From positions 4,614,001-4,678,000 of the forward strand of contig NZ_CP085081.1 of the NCBI RefSeq assembly GCF_023243115.1: a DNA stretch of 64,000 nucleotides. The letters are read 5' to 3'. This DNA comes from Sediminicoccus sp. KRV36. GTDB lineage: Bacteria; Pseudomonadota; Alphaproteobacteria; Acetobacterales; Acetobacteraceae. How positions within the stretch are numbered: the first letter of the stretch is position 1; each line of letters opens with the position of its first letter. Positions 1 to 9,232 of this stretch are shown here, one piece after another. The notes beneath the pieces were generated by a model. The model was not told where the DNA came from and did not search any database. It saw only the letters and a list, made by a program, of their open reading frames with translations. Made by a program: the position numbers and the translations under genes.

Positions 1-104
1 ATCTTGGTGAGCATGTTTCCGGCGACGAGGCGCGAGAGATCCACCACGCGCAAGCCATCCAGGGCGCCCTGAGCTGCCGCATCGAAATCGCGCCGCGTGA
101 GCAT
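1..104 (-). CDS. CaiB/BaiF family CoA-transferase, N-terminal fragment (partial)
   Basis: The reverse strand encodes 34 codons from an ATG at 104 and runs off the window edge. After a short leader it reads LDGLRVVDLSRLVAGNMLTK, the typical opening of class III (CaiB/BaiF) CoA-transferases, which move CoA between acyl groups. The catalytic Asp and everything after it lie outside the window, so the substrate cannot be named. It is divergent from the RutA-type gene, with about 550 bases between the two starts. Confidence 0.7.
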   Translation of the reverse strand, partial: MLTRRDFDAAAQGALDGLRVVDLSRLVAGNMLTK

Positions 105-657
105 TTCTGTGCATTCCCCCTCGGCGAAACTTCAGGGTGACGCTATGGGCCTGACTGCCAAGGGTCAATCAGGGGAGCGGCGCCGATGGCTCCTGCGACA
201 GGCCTGCTCGGGCGCGGAGAAGGCGCGACATGGGCGCTGAACCGTGCACGAAGAAGCTGGGCGAAATCCGGCAAGGCTTGGCCTGGCAGCCCGTAGCGGC
301 GCCATAGGCGCGTCCGGGACCAAACACTTGGTGCAATCAGCCTGGATGCGCTCAGCTCGGCCTGGTCGGCGCCATCGCACGGGTTATGAGCGCTGCCGAA
401 GCACCACCACAGACATCAGGTGAACTGGAAGCGGCGGGCACGTCAGGCAACGGCGCCACGCATACCGCGCCAACCCATCTTACGAATGGAAGAATTGCTG
501 GAATCGCTCATTTTATGGGCTTTCTGAGTATATTTTCTGCGTTATTCTCTGGTGCAGCCTCTGTTTGCTTGATTTTCACGCATACGCAAGCGCTTTTGGG
601 TTGCTCGTCCTGGTTGTGCCGCACAAACTTGACTTCGCGGCCTCAGGAGCGGTTTGG
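105..657. other. Divergent intergenic region, no supported gene
   Basis: About 550 bases separate the CoA-transferase fragment from the RutA-type gene. Short open frames here have no recognisable domain. The stretch 490-600 is clearly richer in A+T than its surroundings and is a plausible promoter zone for the gene starting at 658. I could not fix a convincing -35/-10 pair. Confidence 0.5.
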
Positions 658-1734
658 ATGGATATCGGCGTCTTTCTTCCCATCGGAAACAATGGCTGGC
701 TGATCTCGACCACCTCGCCGCAATACATGCCGACCTTCGAATTGAACCGCGAGGTGACGCTCAAGGCGGAGCAGTACGGCTTCGATTTCGCCCTCTCCAT
801 GATCAAGTTGCGCGGCTTTGGCGGCCCCAGCGAGTATTGGGATCACAACCTCGAAAGCTTCACGCTGATGGCGGGCCTCGCCTCCATCACGCGGCGCATC
901 AAGCTCTTTGCGTCCGTCGCCGTGCTCACCATCCCACCGGCCGTGCTGGCGCGCATGGCGGTGACGATTGACGCCATCGCGCCGGGCCGCTTCGGGGTGA
1001 ACATCGTCTCCGGCTGGCAGAAGGCCGAGTATGAGCAAATGGGCATCTGGCCCGGTGAGGTGCATTTCGCCCGCCGCTACGATTACTGCGGTGAATACGT
1101 CCAGGTGATGAAGGACCTCTGGTCCAGCGGCCGCTCCGACTTCAAGGGCGATTTCTTCCAGATGAGCGATTGCCGCGTCAGCCCGAAGCCTGCAGGGGAT
1201 TTGCAGGTCATCGCCGCCGGGCAATCCGGCCGCGGCATGCAATTCGCCGCCGAATACGCCGATTACAACTTCATCAGCGCTGGCGGGGTGAATGACGTAT
1301 CGCAGGTGCGGCCGCATACCGAGCGCCTTATGGCAGCCACTGCCGCCTCTGGCCGCGCCTGTGGCGCCGTGCTGCTGATGATGATCATCGCCGACGAAAC
1401 CGACGAGGCGGCGATGGCCAAGTGGGAACACTACGTCGCCGGCACAGACCTCGAAGCCCTCGCCTGGCGGGATGGCCAGGCGGCGGCGGATGTGAAGGCG
1501 GAGGCCCATTCCACGGTCGGCCGCATGGTGCGCTCACTGCGCGAACCCACGACCATGCTTCGCTTCATCGGCTCCTACGCCACGGTCGCGCGGCAGATGG
1601 ATGAGTTGGCGGCCATCCCGGGCTTGCAGGGCGTGATGCTCACCTTCGATGACTACCTCATCGGCATGGAGCAATTCGGCACGCGCATCCAGCCACTGAT
1701 GCAATCCCGCCAGCACATCGCGCAAGCGGCCTGA
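658..1734 (+). CDS. rutA: RutA-type pyrimidine monooxygenase family protein (LLM flavin-dependent)
   Basis: The 358-residue protein follows the RutA family along its whole length. It has [15 protein letters not shown] at the N-terminus, then [51 protein letters not shown] and [14 protein letters not shown]. RutA uses FMNH2 and O2 to open the uracil ring in the cytoplasm. ATG 658 is chosen because AGGAG (645-649) lies 8 bases upstream and the family starts exactly there; a longer open frame reaches back to 565. None of rutB, rutC, rutD, rutE, rutF or rutG is next to it. Instead a PotABCD-like importer and an isochorismatase-fold hydrolase follow. The family call is strong; uracil as substrate is uncertain because of that context. 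Confidence 0.85.
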   Translation: MDIGVFLPIGNNGWLISTTSPQYMPTFELNREVTLKAEQYGFDFALSMIKLRGFGGPSEYWDHNLESFTLMAGLASITRRIKLFASVAVLTIPPAVLARMAVTIDAIAPGRFGVNIVSGWQKAEYEQMGIWPGEVHFARRYDYCGEYVQVMKDLWSSGRSDFKGDFFQMSDCRVSPKPAGDLQVIAAGQSGRGMQFAAEYADYNFISAGGVNDVSQVRPHTERLMAATAASGRACGAVLLMMIIADETDEAAMAKWEHYVAGTDLEALAWRDGQAAADVKAEAHSTVGRMVRSLREPTTMLRFIGSYATVARQMDELAAIPGLQGVMLTFDDYLIGMEQFGTRIQPLMQSRQHIAQAA

Positions 1735-1754
1735 GCGGCGTGCCGGATGGCGCC

Positions 1755-2840
1755 ATGACCACACAGCTTGATCTGGAGCTGCGCGGGTTGCGCAAGCGCT
1801 ACGGCGGCTTCGTCGCGGTGGATGGCGTCTCGCTGAAGGTGGGCAAGGGGCAATTCGTCTGCCTGCTCGGCCCCTCCGGCTGCGGCAAGACGACGACGTT
1901 GCGCTGCATCGCGGGCCTGGAGGAGCCCGATGCGGGCGATATCCTGATCGGCGGGCGCGAGGTCACGCAGGATCCACCCTGGGAGCGGGACATCGCCATG
2001 ATGTTCCAGGATTACGCGCTGTTTCCGCACATGACCGTGGCCAAGCAGGTCGGTTTCGGGCTGGAGATGCAGAAGCGCCCCAAGGATGTCATCGCCCGCC
2101 GCGTGGCCGAGGTGCTGGCCGCCTTCGAGATCACTGCCTTCGCCGAGCGCAAGCCTGCCAGCCTCTCGGGCGGCCAGCGCCAGCGCGTGGCGCTTGCCCG
2201 CGCCATGATCACCGAGCCCCGGCTGCTGCTGCTGGATGAGCCGATCGGCGCGCTGGATTACAGCCTGCGCGAGACGGTGATGATCGAGCTTAAGGCGCTG
2301 CAACGGCGCTCCGGCATTTCCTTCATCTGGGTCACGCATGACCAGAATGAGGCCTTCTCGCTGGGCGACCATGTGGTGGTGATGAACCAGGCGCGGATCG
2401 AGCAGCAAGGCCCGCCGGAGGAGATTTTGCAGCGCCCGCGCACGCCCTTCGTCGCCGGGTTCGTGCAGGGGAACAACGTGTTCCGTGGCAAGGTCACCGG
2501 CATCGAGGGCGATGCGGTCCGGGTGGCGACGCCATCCGGCAACTTCCTGCTTCCAGCGCTGGGCGCCGCGCCCGCGCTGGGCAGCGCTGCCTCCTTCTCC
2601 GTCCGGGCCGAAAGGCTGCGCCCTGGCCCCCCCGGCGAATGGCCCAACCGCGTCATCACCGAATGCCGCGCGGTGGAATATTTCGGCTCAGTGCGCCGCT
2701 ATATCCTGGGACGCCCGGATGGCGAGGTGATGAAGCTTGACCAGTTCGGTGCGGAGCCCGCCTTCATCGCCGCTGATGCTCCCTGTGAGGTTGGCTGGCC
2801 GCTGGAAGCGGGCGTGCTGCATGAGGGCGCGCCGGCATGA
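1755..2840 (+). CDS. ABC transporter ATP-binding protein, PotA-like
   Basis: This 361-residue ATPase has Walker A GPSGCGKT (39-46), a Q-loop (FQDY), the signature LSGGQ (137-141) and Walker B LLLLDEP (157-163). A C-terminal TOBE-like region of about 120 residues follows, the architecture of the spermidine/putrescine/Fe3+ ATPase group. It would power the two permeases encoded next. ATG 1755 is chosen over an in-frame GTG at 1740; either fits the 20-base gap after the monooxygenase. Its stop overlaps the first permease start by 4 bases, which suggests translational coupling. Confidence 0.9.
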   Translation: MTTQLDLELRGLRKRYGGFVAVDGVSLKVGKGQFVCLLGPSGCGKTTTLRCIAGLEEPDAGDILIGGREVTQDPPWERDIAMMFQDYALFPHMTVAKQVGFGLEMQKRPKDVIARRVAEVLAAFEITAFAERKPASLSGGQRQRVALARAMITEPRLLLLDEPIGALDYSLRETVMIELKALQRRSGISFIWVTHDQNEAFSLGDHVVVMNQARIEQQGPPEEILQRPRTPFVAGFVQGNNVFRGKVTGIEGDAVRVATPSGNFLLPALGAAPALGSAASFSVRAERLRPGPPGEWPNRVITECRAVEYFGSVRRYILGRPDGEVMKLDQFGAEPAFIAADAPCEVGWPLEAGVLHEGAPA

Positions 2841-3700
2841 GCAGCATCCGGCCCGGATCAGCGGCGGCCTATTGGCTCGCGGTGCCGGCCGGGCTCTGGA
2901 TGTTCGGCGCGGTGGTGATGCCCGCGCTGCTGATCGTCTGGGTATCGCTCTGGGGCGGGCGGGGCTTTTCCACGGCGAGCCCGCTGACCTTCGAGAATTA
3001 CATCCGCTTCTTCAGCAACCCGACCTATCTGAACCTGATCGCCACCACCCTGCGCCATGCGGCGATGCTGATGGCGATCACCGGAGTGCTTGGCTACTGC
3101 ATCGCCTATTTCCTGGTGGTAAAGCTGAAGAGCGCCCGCTGGCGGACGGCACTGTTTCTGGCCTTCATCATCCCCTTCTGGACCAGCGCCCTGATCCGCG
3201 CCATCGCCTGGATTCCCTTCCTTGGCGTCAATGGCGTGATCAACCAGGGACTGATGGGGCTCGGCGTGATTGATCGCCCGATCGAGGTGTTCCTGTTTTC
3301 CCGCACAGGCATCTCCATGGCTCAGGTCTCGCTCTACACGCTGATGGCGAGCGGGCCGGTGGTCTACATGCTGTCGCAAATCCCGATGGCGCTGCGCGAG
3401 GCGGCGATGACGCTGAAAGCCCCGCCCGGCGTGGTGTTCTGGCGCATCATCTTTCCGCTGACGCTGCCCGGCGTGGTGATTGGCCAGGTGCTGGTTTTCC
3501 TCAGCGTCATGGCCGATTTTGCGACGGTACAATGGATCGGCGGCAACAAGATCGCGCTGCTGCCCAACCTCGTGATGAATTTCTACGAGGGCGCGCAGTT
3601 GCGGGGGGCGGCCGTTGTCGCCGTGGTGCTCATGCTGTGCATGCTGGTCGGCGTGGGGCTGGCCATGCGCGTCGCCGATATCCGCCGGCTGGGGCGTTAA
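2837..3700 (+). CDS. ABC transporter permease, PotB-like
   Basis: This is a 287-residue inner-membrane protein with about six hydrophobic segments. The EAA-type cytoplasmic loop (ALREAAMTLKAPPGVVFWRI) is the contact site for the ATPase. It belongs to the PotB/MalF-like permeases of polyamine-type importers and should pair with the permease encoded next. The start overlaps the ATPase stop (ATGA). Confidence 0.88.
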   Translation: MSSIRPGSAAAYWLAVPAGLWMFGAVVMPALLIVWVSLWGGRGFSTASPLTFENYIRFFSNPTYLNLIATTLRHAAMLMAITGVLGYCIAYFLVVKLKSARWRTALFLAFIIPFWTSALIRAIAWIPFLGVNGVINQGLMGLGVIDRPIEVFLFSRTGISMAQVSLYTLMASGPVVYMLSQIPMALREAAMTLKAPPGVVFWRIIFPLTLPGVVIGQVLVFLSVMADFATVQWIGGNKIALLPNLVMNFYEGAQLRGAAVVAVVLMLCMLVGVGLAMRVADIRRLGR

Positions 3701-3702
3701 GA

Positions 3703-4551
3703 ATGGGGGCGCTGAGCATCGGGTGGAAGACTCGCTCCCGCGTCACGGGCTGGCTGCTGGGGGCGCTGACCATCGGCTTCCTGCTCTATCAATGGCTGCC
3801 GGTGTTTACGCTCGCGCTGCTCTCCTTCAGCGGGCCGACGGGCGGCACCACATTCCCGATGAACGGCGTCTCGCTGCATTGGTATCGGGAGCTGTGGGAC
3901 GCTTCGATCATGAGCGATTTCAAGCCGCCGCTGCTGCGCTCGGTGATGCTGGCGGCGGCCTGTTCGCTCACCACCTGCATCCTCGCCGTGATGGCGGCGC
4001 AGGCGATGCGCGGGCGGTTCCGCGGGCACAATGCTTTCTTCTACCTGCTGCTGCTCGGCATCATGGCGCCTGGCCTGCTGGTCGGCTTCGGCTTCGCACT
4101 GCTGGCGCGCATCCTGGAGATCGAGCCAGCCTGGAACACCACCGGCTTCATCGTCCATGTCACCTGGACGCTGCCCTTCGGCTTCATGACCATGCTCGCC
4201 ATCTTCAACCGCTTCGACAGCCGGCTGGAGGAGGCGGCGCTGACGCTGGGCGCCACGCGCATCATCACCTTCAGGCGAATCACCCTGCCCATCGTGCTGC
4301 CGGGCGTGCTGGGTGCCGCGCTGTTCGGCTTTTCGCTCTCCTATGACGAATTCCCGCGCAGCATGTTCACGACAGGCGCGGATATGACACTGCCGCTGGC
4401 CGTCATGGCGCAGCTGGACCGGCAATTGACGCCGGAGCTCTACGCCATCGGCACGGCCACCACCCTCACCTCGCTGCTGGCCATTCTGGGCTGCGTGGCG
4501 GGGCTTGCTCTCCTGCGCCGTACGCAGCGCCTCACCACGAAAGGGACATGA
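3703..4551 (+). CDS. ABC transporter permease, PotC-like
   Basis: This 282-residue protein has about six membrane segments and the loop EEAALTLGATRIITFRRITL, the EAA motif that docks onto the ATPase. It is the second half of the PotB/PotC-type pore. ATG 3703 lies two bases after the previous stop; the open frame continues upstream but only through the preceding gene. The next gene starts one base after its stop. Confidence 0.88.
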   Translation: MGALSIGWKTRSRVTGWLLGALTIGFLLYQWLPVFTLALLSFSGPTGGTTFPMNGVSLHWYRELWDASIMSDFKPPLLRSVMLAAACSLTTCILAVMAAQAMRGRFRGHNAFFYLLLLGIMAPGLLVGFGFALLARILEIEPAWNTTGFIVHVTWTLPFGFMTMLAIFNRFDSRLEEAALTLGATRIITFRRITLPIVLPGVLGAALFGFSLSYDEFPRSMFTTGADMTLPLAVMAQLDRQLTPELYAIGTATTLTSLLAILGCVAGLALLRRTQRLTTKGT

Positions 4552-4552
4552 G

Positions 4553-5701
4553 ATGACCATACCCCGCCGCCTGATGCTGGGGGCAGGCCTGGCTGCGCCC
4601 GCCCTGTTCAATCCCGCCGCCGCGCAAAGCCGGACGCTCAGCCTTTCGGGCGCCAGCTATGACATGCGCGAGCCCATCCTGCGCGAGTTCCAGCGCCGCA
4701 CGGGCGCCACGCCGCGGCCGTGGATCAACCCCTCCACCCAGGCGCGGGTGGACCGCATCCGCACCGCCCAGGTGGATTGCGTGACGACCGACAGCCCCTT
4801 CGCCGCCTATGCCAATAGCGAGCGCCTGCTGCGGCCGATTGACGTCTCCCGCATCCCCAACTGGAACCGGCTGCATCCGCTGATGCGCGAGGGGCGAGCC
4901 ACGCCCGATTCGCCGCTCGGCCTCGGCGCCAATCCAGGGCGGACCATGTATCTCAATCCCGAACGCTCGCAGATCACGTTCCTGCCCGCGTTCTTCCAGA
5001 TGGATTCCATCGGCTACAACGCACGCCATGTGCCGGCCGAGAACAACACCCTCTCCTGGGGGGAATTGTTCAATCCGCGCTGGCGGGGCCGCGCGGCGCT
5101 CTACGGCATTGACTGGCTGGGCATGCTGGATGCGGCGCTGGGCATGAAGGCGCTGGGCCTGCTGCCCGCCACCACCGACCCCACGGGCCTCACCAATGCC
5201 GAGGTGGATACCGTCACCAGCTTCCTCAAGGAGAAGAAGCGCGAGGGGCATTTCCGCGCCCTCTGGCGCTCCTATGGCGAGTTGGTGAACCTCATGGCCT
5301 CGGAGGAGGTCTGGATCGCCGATGCCTGGTGGCCGGTGGCAGTGGAGGTCGCTTCGCGCGGGATTCCCATGCGCTATGCGGTGGCCAAGGAAGGATATCG
5401 CGCCTGGTGCAATGGCTATGGCATCTCGGCCAATTGTCGCGATGTGGACCTGGCCTATGAATGGCTGAACTACTGGACCTCGGGCTTTCCTGGCGCGCGG
5501 CAATCGGAGATCGGCTATTTTTCCTCGGTGGATACCTATCCCGAATTTCTCAGCCCCGAATTGCAGCGCTCGGTCTATGGCGGAGAGGGGCGGGATGGAG
5601 GCTCGCTCGCGCAGCGCGCGGCGAATGTCTATGTGTGGAACACACGCCCGGCCAACCTGGAATACTATACTGAGAAGTGGAACGAGTTCCTGGCGACCTG
5701 A
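4553..5701 (+). CDS. ABC transporter substrate-binding protein, PotD-like
   Basis: This 382-residue protein begins with an export signal (PRRLMLGAGLAAPALFNPAAA) that has a twin-arginine and an Ala-rich end, possibly a Tat signal. The mature part resembles periplasmic family 1 solute-binding proteins of the PotD/Fe3+ type. It should deliver the ligand to the permeases encoded just before. Its TGA overlaps the next ATG by one base. The ligand cannot be read from sequence; the context of a ring-opening oxygenase and an amidase suggests a nitrogen-rich heterocycle rather than a polyamine. Confidence 0.85.
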   Translation: MTIPRRLMLGAGLAAPALFNPAAAQSRTLSLSGASYDMREPILREFQRRTGATPRPWINPSTQARVDRIRTAQVDCVTTDSPFAAYANSERLLRPIDVSRIPNWNRLHPLMREGRATPDSPLGLGANPGRTMYLNPERSQITFLPAFFQMDSIGYNARHVPAENNTLSWGELFNPRWRGRAALYGIDWLGMLDAALGMKALGLLPATTDPTGLTNAEVDTVTSFLKEKKREGHFRALWRSYGELVNLMASEEVWIADAWWPVAVEVASRGIPMRYAVAKEGYRAWCNGYGISANCRDVDLAYEWLNYWTSGFPGARQSEIGYFSSVDTYPEFLSPELQRSVYGGEGRDGGSLAQRAANVYVWNTRPANLEYYTEKWNEFLAT

Positions 5702-6402
5702 TGATCGAAAGCCACCTCACCGCGCGGCAATTATTCGCAGCCCTGTGCGCCGGCCCGCAGCGGCCGCGCTTCGGCTTTGGTCGGCGCGCGGCGCTGGTCA
5801 ATGTGGACCCGCAGCGCGCCTATACCGATGTCGCGGCCTTCCCAGCCACGGCCTATGAGACGGACCCCCGGCAATGCGAGCACATCAACGCGTTGGCCTC
5901 GCTCTGCCGGGAGAAGGGCTTTCCCGTCATCTGGACCTATGTCGCCTATCTGGAGGGTGGCGAGGATTGCGGGATCTGGGGCACCCGCACCAACACGCCA
6001 GATAGTCTGCAGAATATCCACGAGGGTTCGGAGCGCGCGCAGCTTGATCCGCGCTTGGTGATCGCATCGACGGACATTGTGATCCGCAAGCGCATGGCCT
6101 CAGCCTTTTTCGAGACGAATCTGCGCTCGCTGCTGACCTTCCACGGGGTCGATACCGTGGTCGTGACTGGCGGGTCCACGTCAGGCTGCGTGCGTGCCAC
6201 GGTGGTGGAAGGCCTCTCATGCGGGCATCGCATGATCGTTCCGGAGGAATGCGTGGCGGACCGGCACGAGAGCCCACATTTCGCCGGCCTCTACGACATG
6301 GCGGTGAAATATGCGGATGTCCTGCCCGTTGTTGACGTGCTGAAAGCGTTTTCCGCTTTACCCGGACGCAGTCCTGCGGACGGCCTAGCCACCATCCTCT
6401 AA
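5701..6402 (+). CDS. Isochorismatase-fold cysteine hydrolase (N-carbamoylsarcosine amidase/maleamate hydrolase-like)
   Basis: The 233-residue cytoplasmic enzyme carries the family triad: Asp36 in NVDPQ, Lys130 in IRKRMASAFF and Cys163 in GGSTSGCVRATVVEG. The context around the Cys, followed by a VPEECVADR-type segment, matches N-carbamoylsarcosine amidases and maleamate amidohydrolases better than RutB. It would hydrolyse an amide or carbamoyl product. The start overlaps the upstream stop (TGATG), making it the last gene of the cluster. Together with the RutA-type oxygenase it suggests ring opening followed by deamidation. Confidence 0.8.
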   Translation: MIESHLTARQLFAALCAGPQRPRFGFGRRAALVNVDPQRAYTDVAAFPATAYETDPRQCEHINALASLCREKGFPVIWTYVAYLEGGEDCGIWGTRTNTPDSLQNIHEGSERAQLDPRLVIASTDIVIRKRMASAFFETNLRSLLTFHGVDTVVVTGGSTSGCVRATVVEGLSCGHRMIVPEECVADRHESPHFAGLYDMAVKYADVLPVVDVLKAFSALPGRSPADGLATIL

Positions 6403-6494
6403 ACGGTTGGTGCTGAACCTATCGGAAAATTCGAAATCACAATCAATAAAATTCTTTATGACAATCGCCCTATAGAAAATATCAAAATTACCAT

Positions 6495-7187
6495 TTAGTA
6501 CTTTCGGAGAAGACCTACTAGTTTACCTTGTATTTCAACGCGATCTGGCCCAAAAATTCGTGTCTCGAACATTTTATTTGCTGGTTCAAGAGCGATAGAA
6601 TTACCTTTTTTTCTGAATTTTTTTAGAGTTACTTCTGTTTTATCAATGAGAGCGACAACAATATCTCCGTTATCTGCAGAGTCGCCGCGCCGGATAACAA
6701 CCGTGTCACCGTCCAGGATGCCTGCATCGCGCATAGATTCGCCACTTACCTCAAGGGCGTAACAATCCTTACCGATCAGCATATCGGAGGGAATCTCTGT
6801 TAGCATTTCGTGATCAGAAATTGCTTCAATTGGTAAACCTGCTGCGATACGCCCAAGCAGCGGAATCATCGTCGCACTTATCTCCGCTTCCCTAGGAATT
6901 CCACCAACGAGTTGTACGTAAGATGAATTGTATTCTTTTTTATTTCCAGAATTATTCAGGATATCAGAATACTGGAGAGGTGAACGTACAATTTCGAGGG
7001 CGCGCGCTCGATGGGCACGCCGCTTGATAAACCCTCTCTCCTCAAGGCCTGAAATCAGGCGATGGATTCCGGATTTGGACTTCAGAGACAGTGCGACTTT
7101 CATTTCGTCAAACGACGGAGAAAATCCGGTGGCTTGCTGATGGCTCTGAATGAACATTAGCAACTCAAGCTGCTTGCGCGTCAGCAT
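6495..7187 (-). CDS. lexA: LexA repressor, SOS regulator
   Basis: This 230-residue protein has a winged-helix DNA-binding domain (1-70) with the alphaproteobacterial reading KSGIHRLISGLEERGF. A linker follows, then an S24 peptidase domain with the self-cleavage bond Ala116-Gly117 (GRIAAGLPIEAI), catalytic Ser151 (SGESMRDAG) and Lys189 (EVTLKK). LexA represses DNA-damage genes until RecA triggers its autocleavage. By hand count the 720 bases 6481-7200 are about 45% GC, far below the neighbours. Two near-consensus SOS boxes lie about 50-90 bases upstream. It may be a late-acquired or extra copy. Confidence 0.92.
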   Translation of the reverse strand: MLTRKQLELLMFIQSHQQATGFSPSFDEMKVALSLKSKSGIHRLISGLEERGFIKRRAHRARALEIVRSPLQYSDILNNSGNKKEYNSSYVQLVGGIPREAEISATMIPLLGRIAAGLPIEAISDHEMLTEIPSDMLIGKDCYALEVSGESMRDAGILDGDTVVIRRGDSADNGDIVVALIDKTEVTLKKFRKKGNSIALEPANKMFETRIFGPDRVEIQGKLVGLLRKY

Positions 7188-7239
7188 TTCATGAAACCTT
7201 CTTGGGAAGCTTCTGGACGCGCCCGTGAGCGCCTCCAGA

Positions 7240-7278
7240 GAACAAATCAGAAACTCGGATTTTGTTCTACAAACATTC
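7240..7278. promoter_or_regulatory. Two putative LexA (SOS) boxes upstream of lexA
   Basis: 7240-7254 reads GAAC-N7-AAAC and 7264-7278 reads GTTC-N7-ATTC. Each differs by one base from the alphaproteobacterial SOS box (GAAC-N7-GAAC, equal to GTTC-N7-GTTC on the other strand). The nearer box is 53 bases upstream of the lexA start, as expected for autoregulation. The half-site spacing is exact in both. Confidence 0.6.
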
Positions 7279-7403
7279 TTCTTCCCTCGTCAAACTGATT
7301 TTGCGAAGGCAAATCGCCAAGGGCCGATTGCAGGCGCAGCGCCCAAGCGCCGCCGATGCGCTACGGAGCTGGAATGCCCCGGACCGGGGCAAGACGAATT
7401 TGC

Positions 7404-8489
7404 TTAGCCCGCGCGCTCGGGCGGCTCACCGCGAATAAATCCGCCGGCAATCACTCGACCAGCCTGATACAGCACCGCTGCTTGTCCAGGTGCTGCGATG
7501 CACGGGGCATCCGGCGCCAGCGTCAAGTCAACGCCATCCCATTCCGCCGTCATCGCCGCCGGTGCTTCGCGCCCGCGCAGCTTTGCCTCGCACCGAAATG
7601 CGCCGAACATCGGCGCCGTCAGCCAGTTCACGTCGCCCACGCGAATCCGCGCCTGGGCAAGCGCCGCACGGTGCGCCACCACAACACGCCGCCTTGGCGC
7701 ATCGAGAGCGGCCACGAACAACGCTTCCTCATCTTCGCGTCGCGAAAGTCCCAGCCCGCGACCCTGCCCGACAGTGTAGCGTGCCAACCCGCGATGCTGG
7801 CCCAGCACTTTCCCGGACTCATCCACGATCTCGCCAGGCTCCAGCGCCTCGGGGCGGAATCTGCCCACCACGTCGGCGTAGCTGCCAGCGGGCACGAAGC
7901 AGATATCCTGGCTATCGGGCTTGTCCGCGACGGCCACGCCCAATCGGGCCGCATGCGCCCGCACCTCAGCCTTGCTGGCAAAGCCGCCAAGCGGAAATTG
8001 CGTCCGGGCCAGCTGCGCACGGGTCGTGTGGGCGAGGAAGTAGCTCTGGTCACGCGCGGGGTCGGCCGCCTGGTGCAGTTCGGCGCCGTCCTGCCCGTCC
8101 AGGCGGCGCGCGTAGTGGCCCGTCGCCAGCATGTCGCAACCCAGATCGCTGGCGAGTTCGGTCAGGTCGTGGAACTTGACCGTCTGGTTGCAGCGAATGC
8201 AGGGGATCGGGGTTTCGCCTCGGGCATAGCTATCGGCGAAATCCTGGATCACCGCCTCCCTAAAGCGCTGCTCGCGGTCCAGCACGTAATGCGGGATGCC
8301 CAGATGCTCGGCCACGTTGCGCGCATCATGGATGTCCTGACCCGCACAGCAGGCGCCCTTCTTCTGAACGGCCGCGCCATGATCATAAAGCTGGAGCGTG
8401 GCCCCAATCACCTCATGCCCTTGCTCATGCAGCAGGGCTGCGACGACGCTGCTGTCCACGCCGCCCGACATGGCGACGAGGATTTTCAT
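7404..8489 (-). CDS. mnmA: tRNA-specific 2-thiouridylase MnmA
   Basis: This 361-residue enzyme has the ATP pyrophosphatase loop SGGVDSS (8-14), the catalytic Cys100 (IRCNQTVKF) and the partner Cys195 (DICFVP). MnmA installs sulfur on U34 of Lys, Glu and Gln tRNAs, using sulfur passed from a cysteine desulfurase. It is the last gene of a minus-strand operon that starts with an iscS-like gene. Its start overlaps the tenA stop by 4 bases. Length and motifs are normal for the family. Confidence 0.95.
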   Translation of the reverse strand: MKILVAMSGGVDSSVVAALLHEQGHEVIGATLQLYDHGAAVQKKGACCAGQDIHDARNVAEHLGIPHYVLDREQRFREAVIQDFADSYARGETPIPCIRCNQTVKFHDLTELASDLGCDMLATGHYARRLDGQDGAELHQAADPARDQSYFLAHTTRAQLARTQFPLGGFASKAEVRAHAARLGVAVADKPDSQDICFVPAGSYADVVGRFRPEALEPGEIVDESGKVLGQHRGLARYTVGQGRGLGLSRREDEEALFVAALDAPRRRVVVAHRAALAQARIRVGDVNWLTAPMFGAFRCEAKLRGREAPAAMTAEWDGVDLTLAPDAPCIAAPGQAAVLYQAGRVIAGGFIRGEPPERAG

Positions 8490-9232
8490 CGGGCCGAGGG
8501 AAGCCGCACTTCCCGATCGGAATCACGGGGCAACGCGACTTGCGCAGCGTTCAGCCCCTGCTGCCAAAAACCCTGCTCCAGCCGCGCCGCCATGGAAAAA
8601 TCTCGCAGCAGGGTGGCAAAGCGCGCCTCCCCCCCGTGGCTGATTCCCAGTGCGTCGATGCGCAGCGCCGCCGCAGCCGCCATGGCCTGGTAGCCTTCAC
8701 CCGCATAGCTCTCGATCCAGGACTGGTAGGGGTTTCCCGTCACCATCCGGCCCGGATCAGCCATGATGCGCCGCGCCACTTCACCATATCCCACCGTGCA
8801 GGGGACAAGCGCGATTTCCAGGTCGAGGATATCCCCGGCCACCCCGCGATCCAGCACCCAGCGGGTATAGCTGACCGTTTCCAGCGTCTCCGGGATCTGC
8901 GTCACCTGCGCCTCGGAAAGCCCCCATTCCGCGCAGTACTTCAAATGCAGGAGCGTCTCATCCAGGATGGCAAGCACGGCGGCCGCCTTGTCGCGCATCG
9001 CCTTCAGGCTTTCGCCCTTGACCACCGCCAGCGCCTTGGCGCGGGCGAAGTGGATCAGGAACAAATAATCCTGGATCAGGTAATGCTGGAAGGCGGCCAG
9101 CGGCAGCGTGCCGGCGGAAAGCTGGCGCACGAAGGGGTGCCACGTATAGCCCACCCAGTCAGCGCCCGAGGCCTCGCGCAGCCGCCGGAACAATCCGCCG
9201 GGCGCGCCGAAATCGAGCGGATCAGCCGGCAT
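8486..9232 (-). CDS. tenA: TenA/thiaminase II family protein
   Basis: This 248-residue, all-helical TenA-type protein has the N-terminal HPFVRQL segment, the [18 protein letters not shown] helix and a Cys in [11 protein letters not shown] at the usual catalytic position. TenA hydrolyses aminopyrimidine breakdown products of thiamine for salvage. It overlaps fdx upstream by 11 bases and mnmA downstream by 4. Sitting in a sulfur-mobilising operon, it may tie thiamine (thiazole sulfur) supply to the same desulfurase; that link is inference. Confidence 0.88.
   Translation of the reverse strand: MPADPLDFGAPGGLFRRLREASGADWVGYTWHPFVRQLSAGTLPLAAFQHYLIQDYLFLIHFARAKALAVVKGESLKAMRDKAAAVLAILDETLLHLKYCAEWGLSEAQVTQIPETLETVSYTRWVLDRGVAGDILDLEIALVPCTVGYGEVARRIMADPGRMVTGNPYQSWIESYAGEGYQAMAAAAALRIDALGISHGGEARFATLLRDFSMAARLEQGFWQQGLNAAQVALPRDSDREVRLPSAR

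Noticed and set aside
165..703. Short open frames upstream of the RutA-type gene
   Set aside because: No domain, no ribosome site, and the plus-strand one runs into the start of the RutA-type gene.
643..1509. Long open frame opposite the RutA-type gene
   Set aside because: It lies wholly antisense to a strongly supported gene and has the His/Gly/Arg-rich composition typical of reverse-strand shadows in high-GC DNA.
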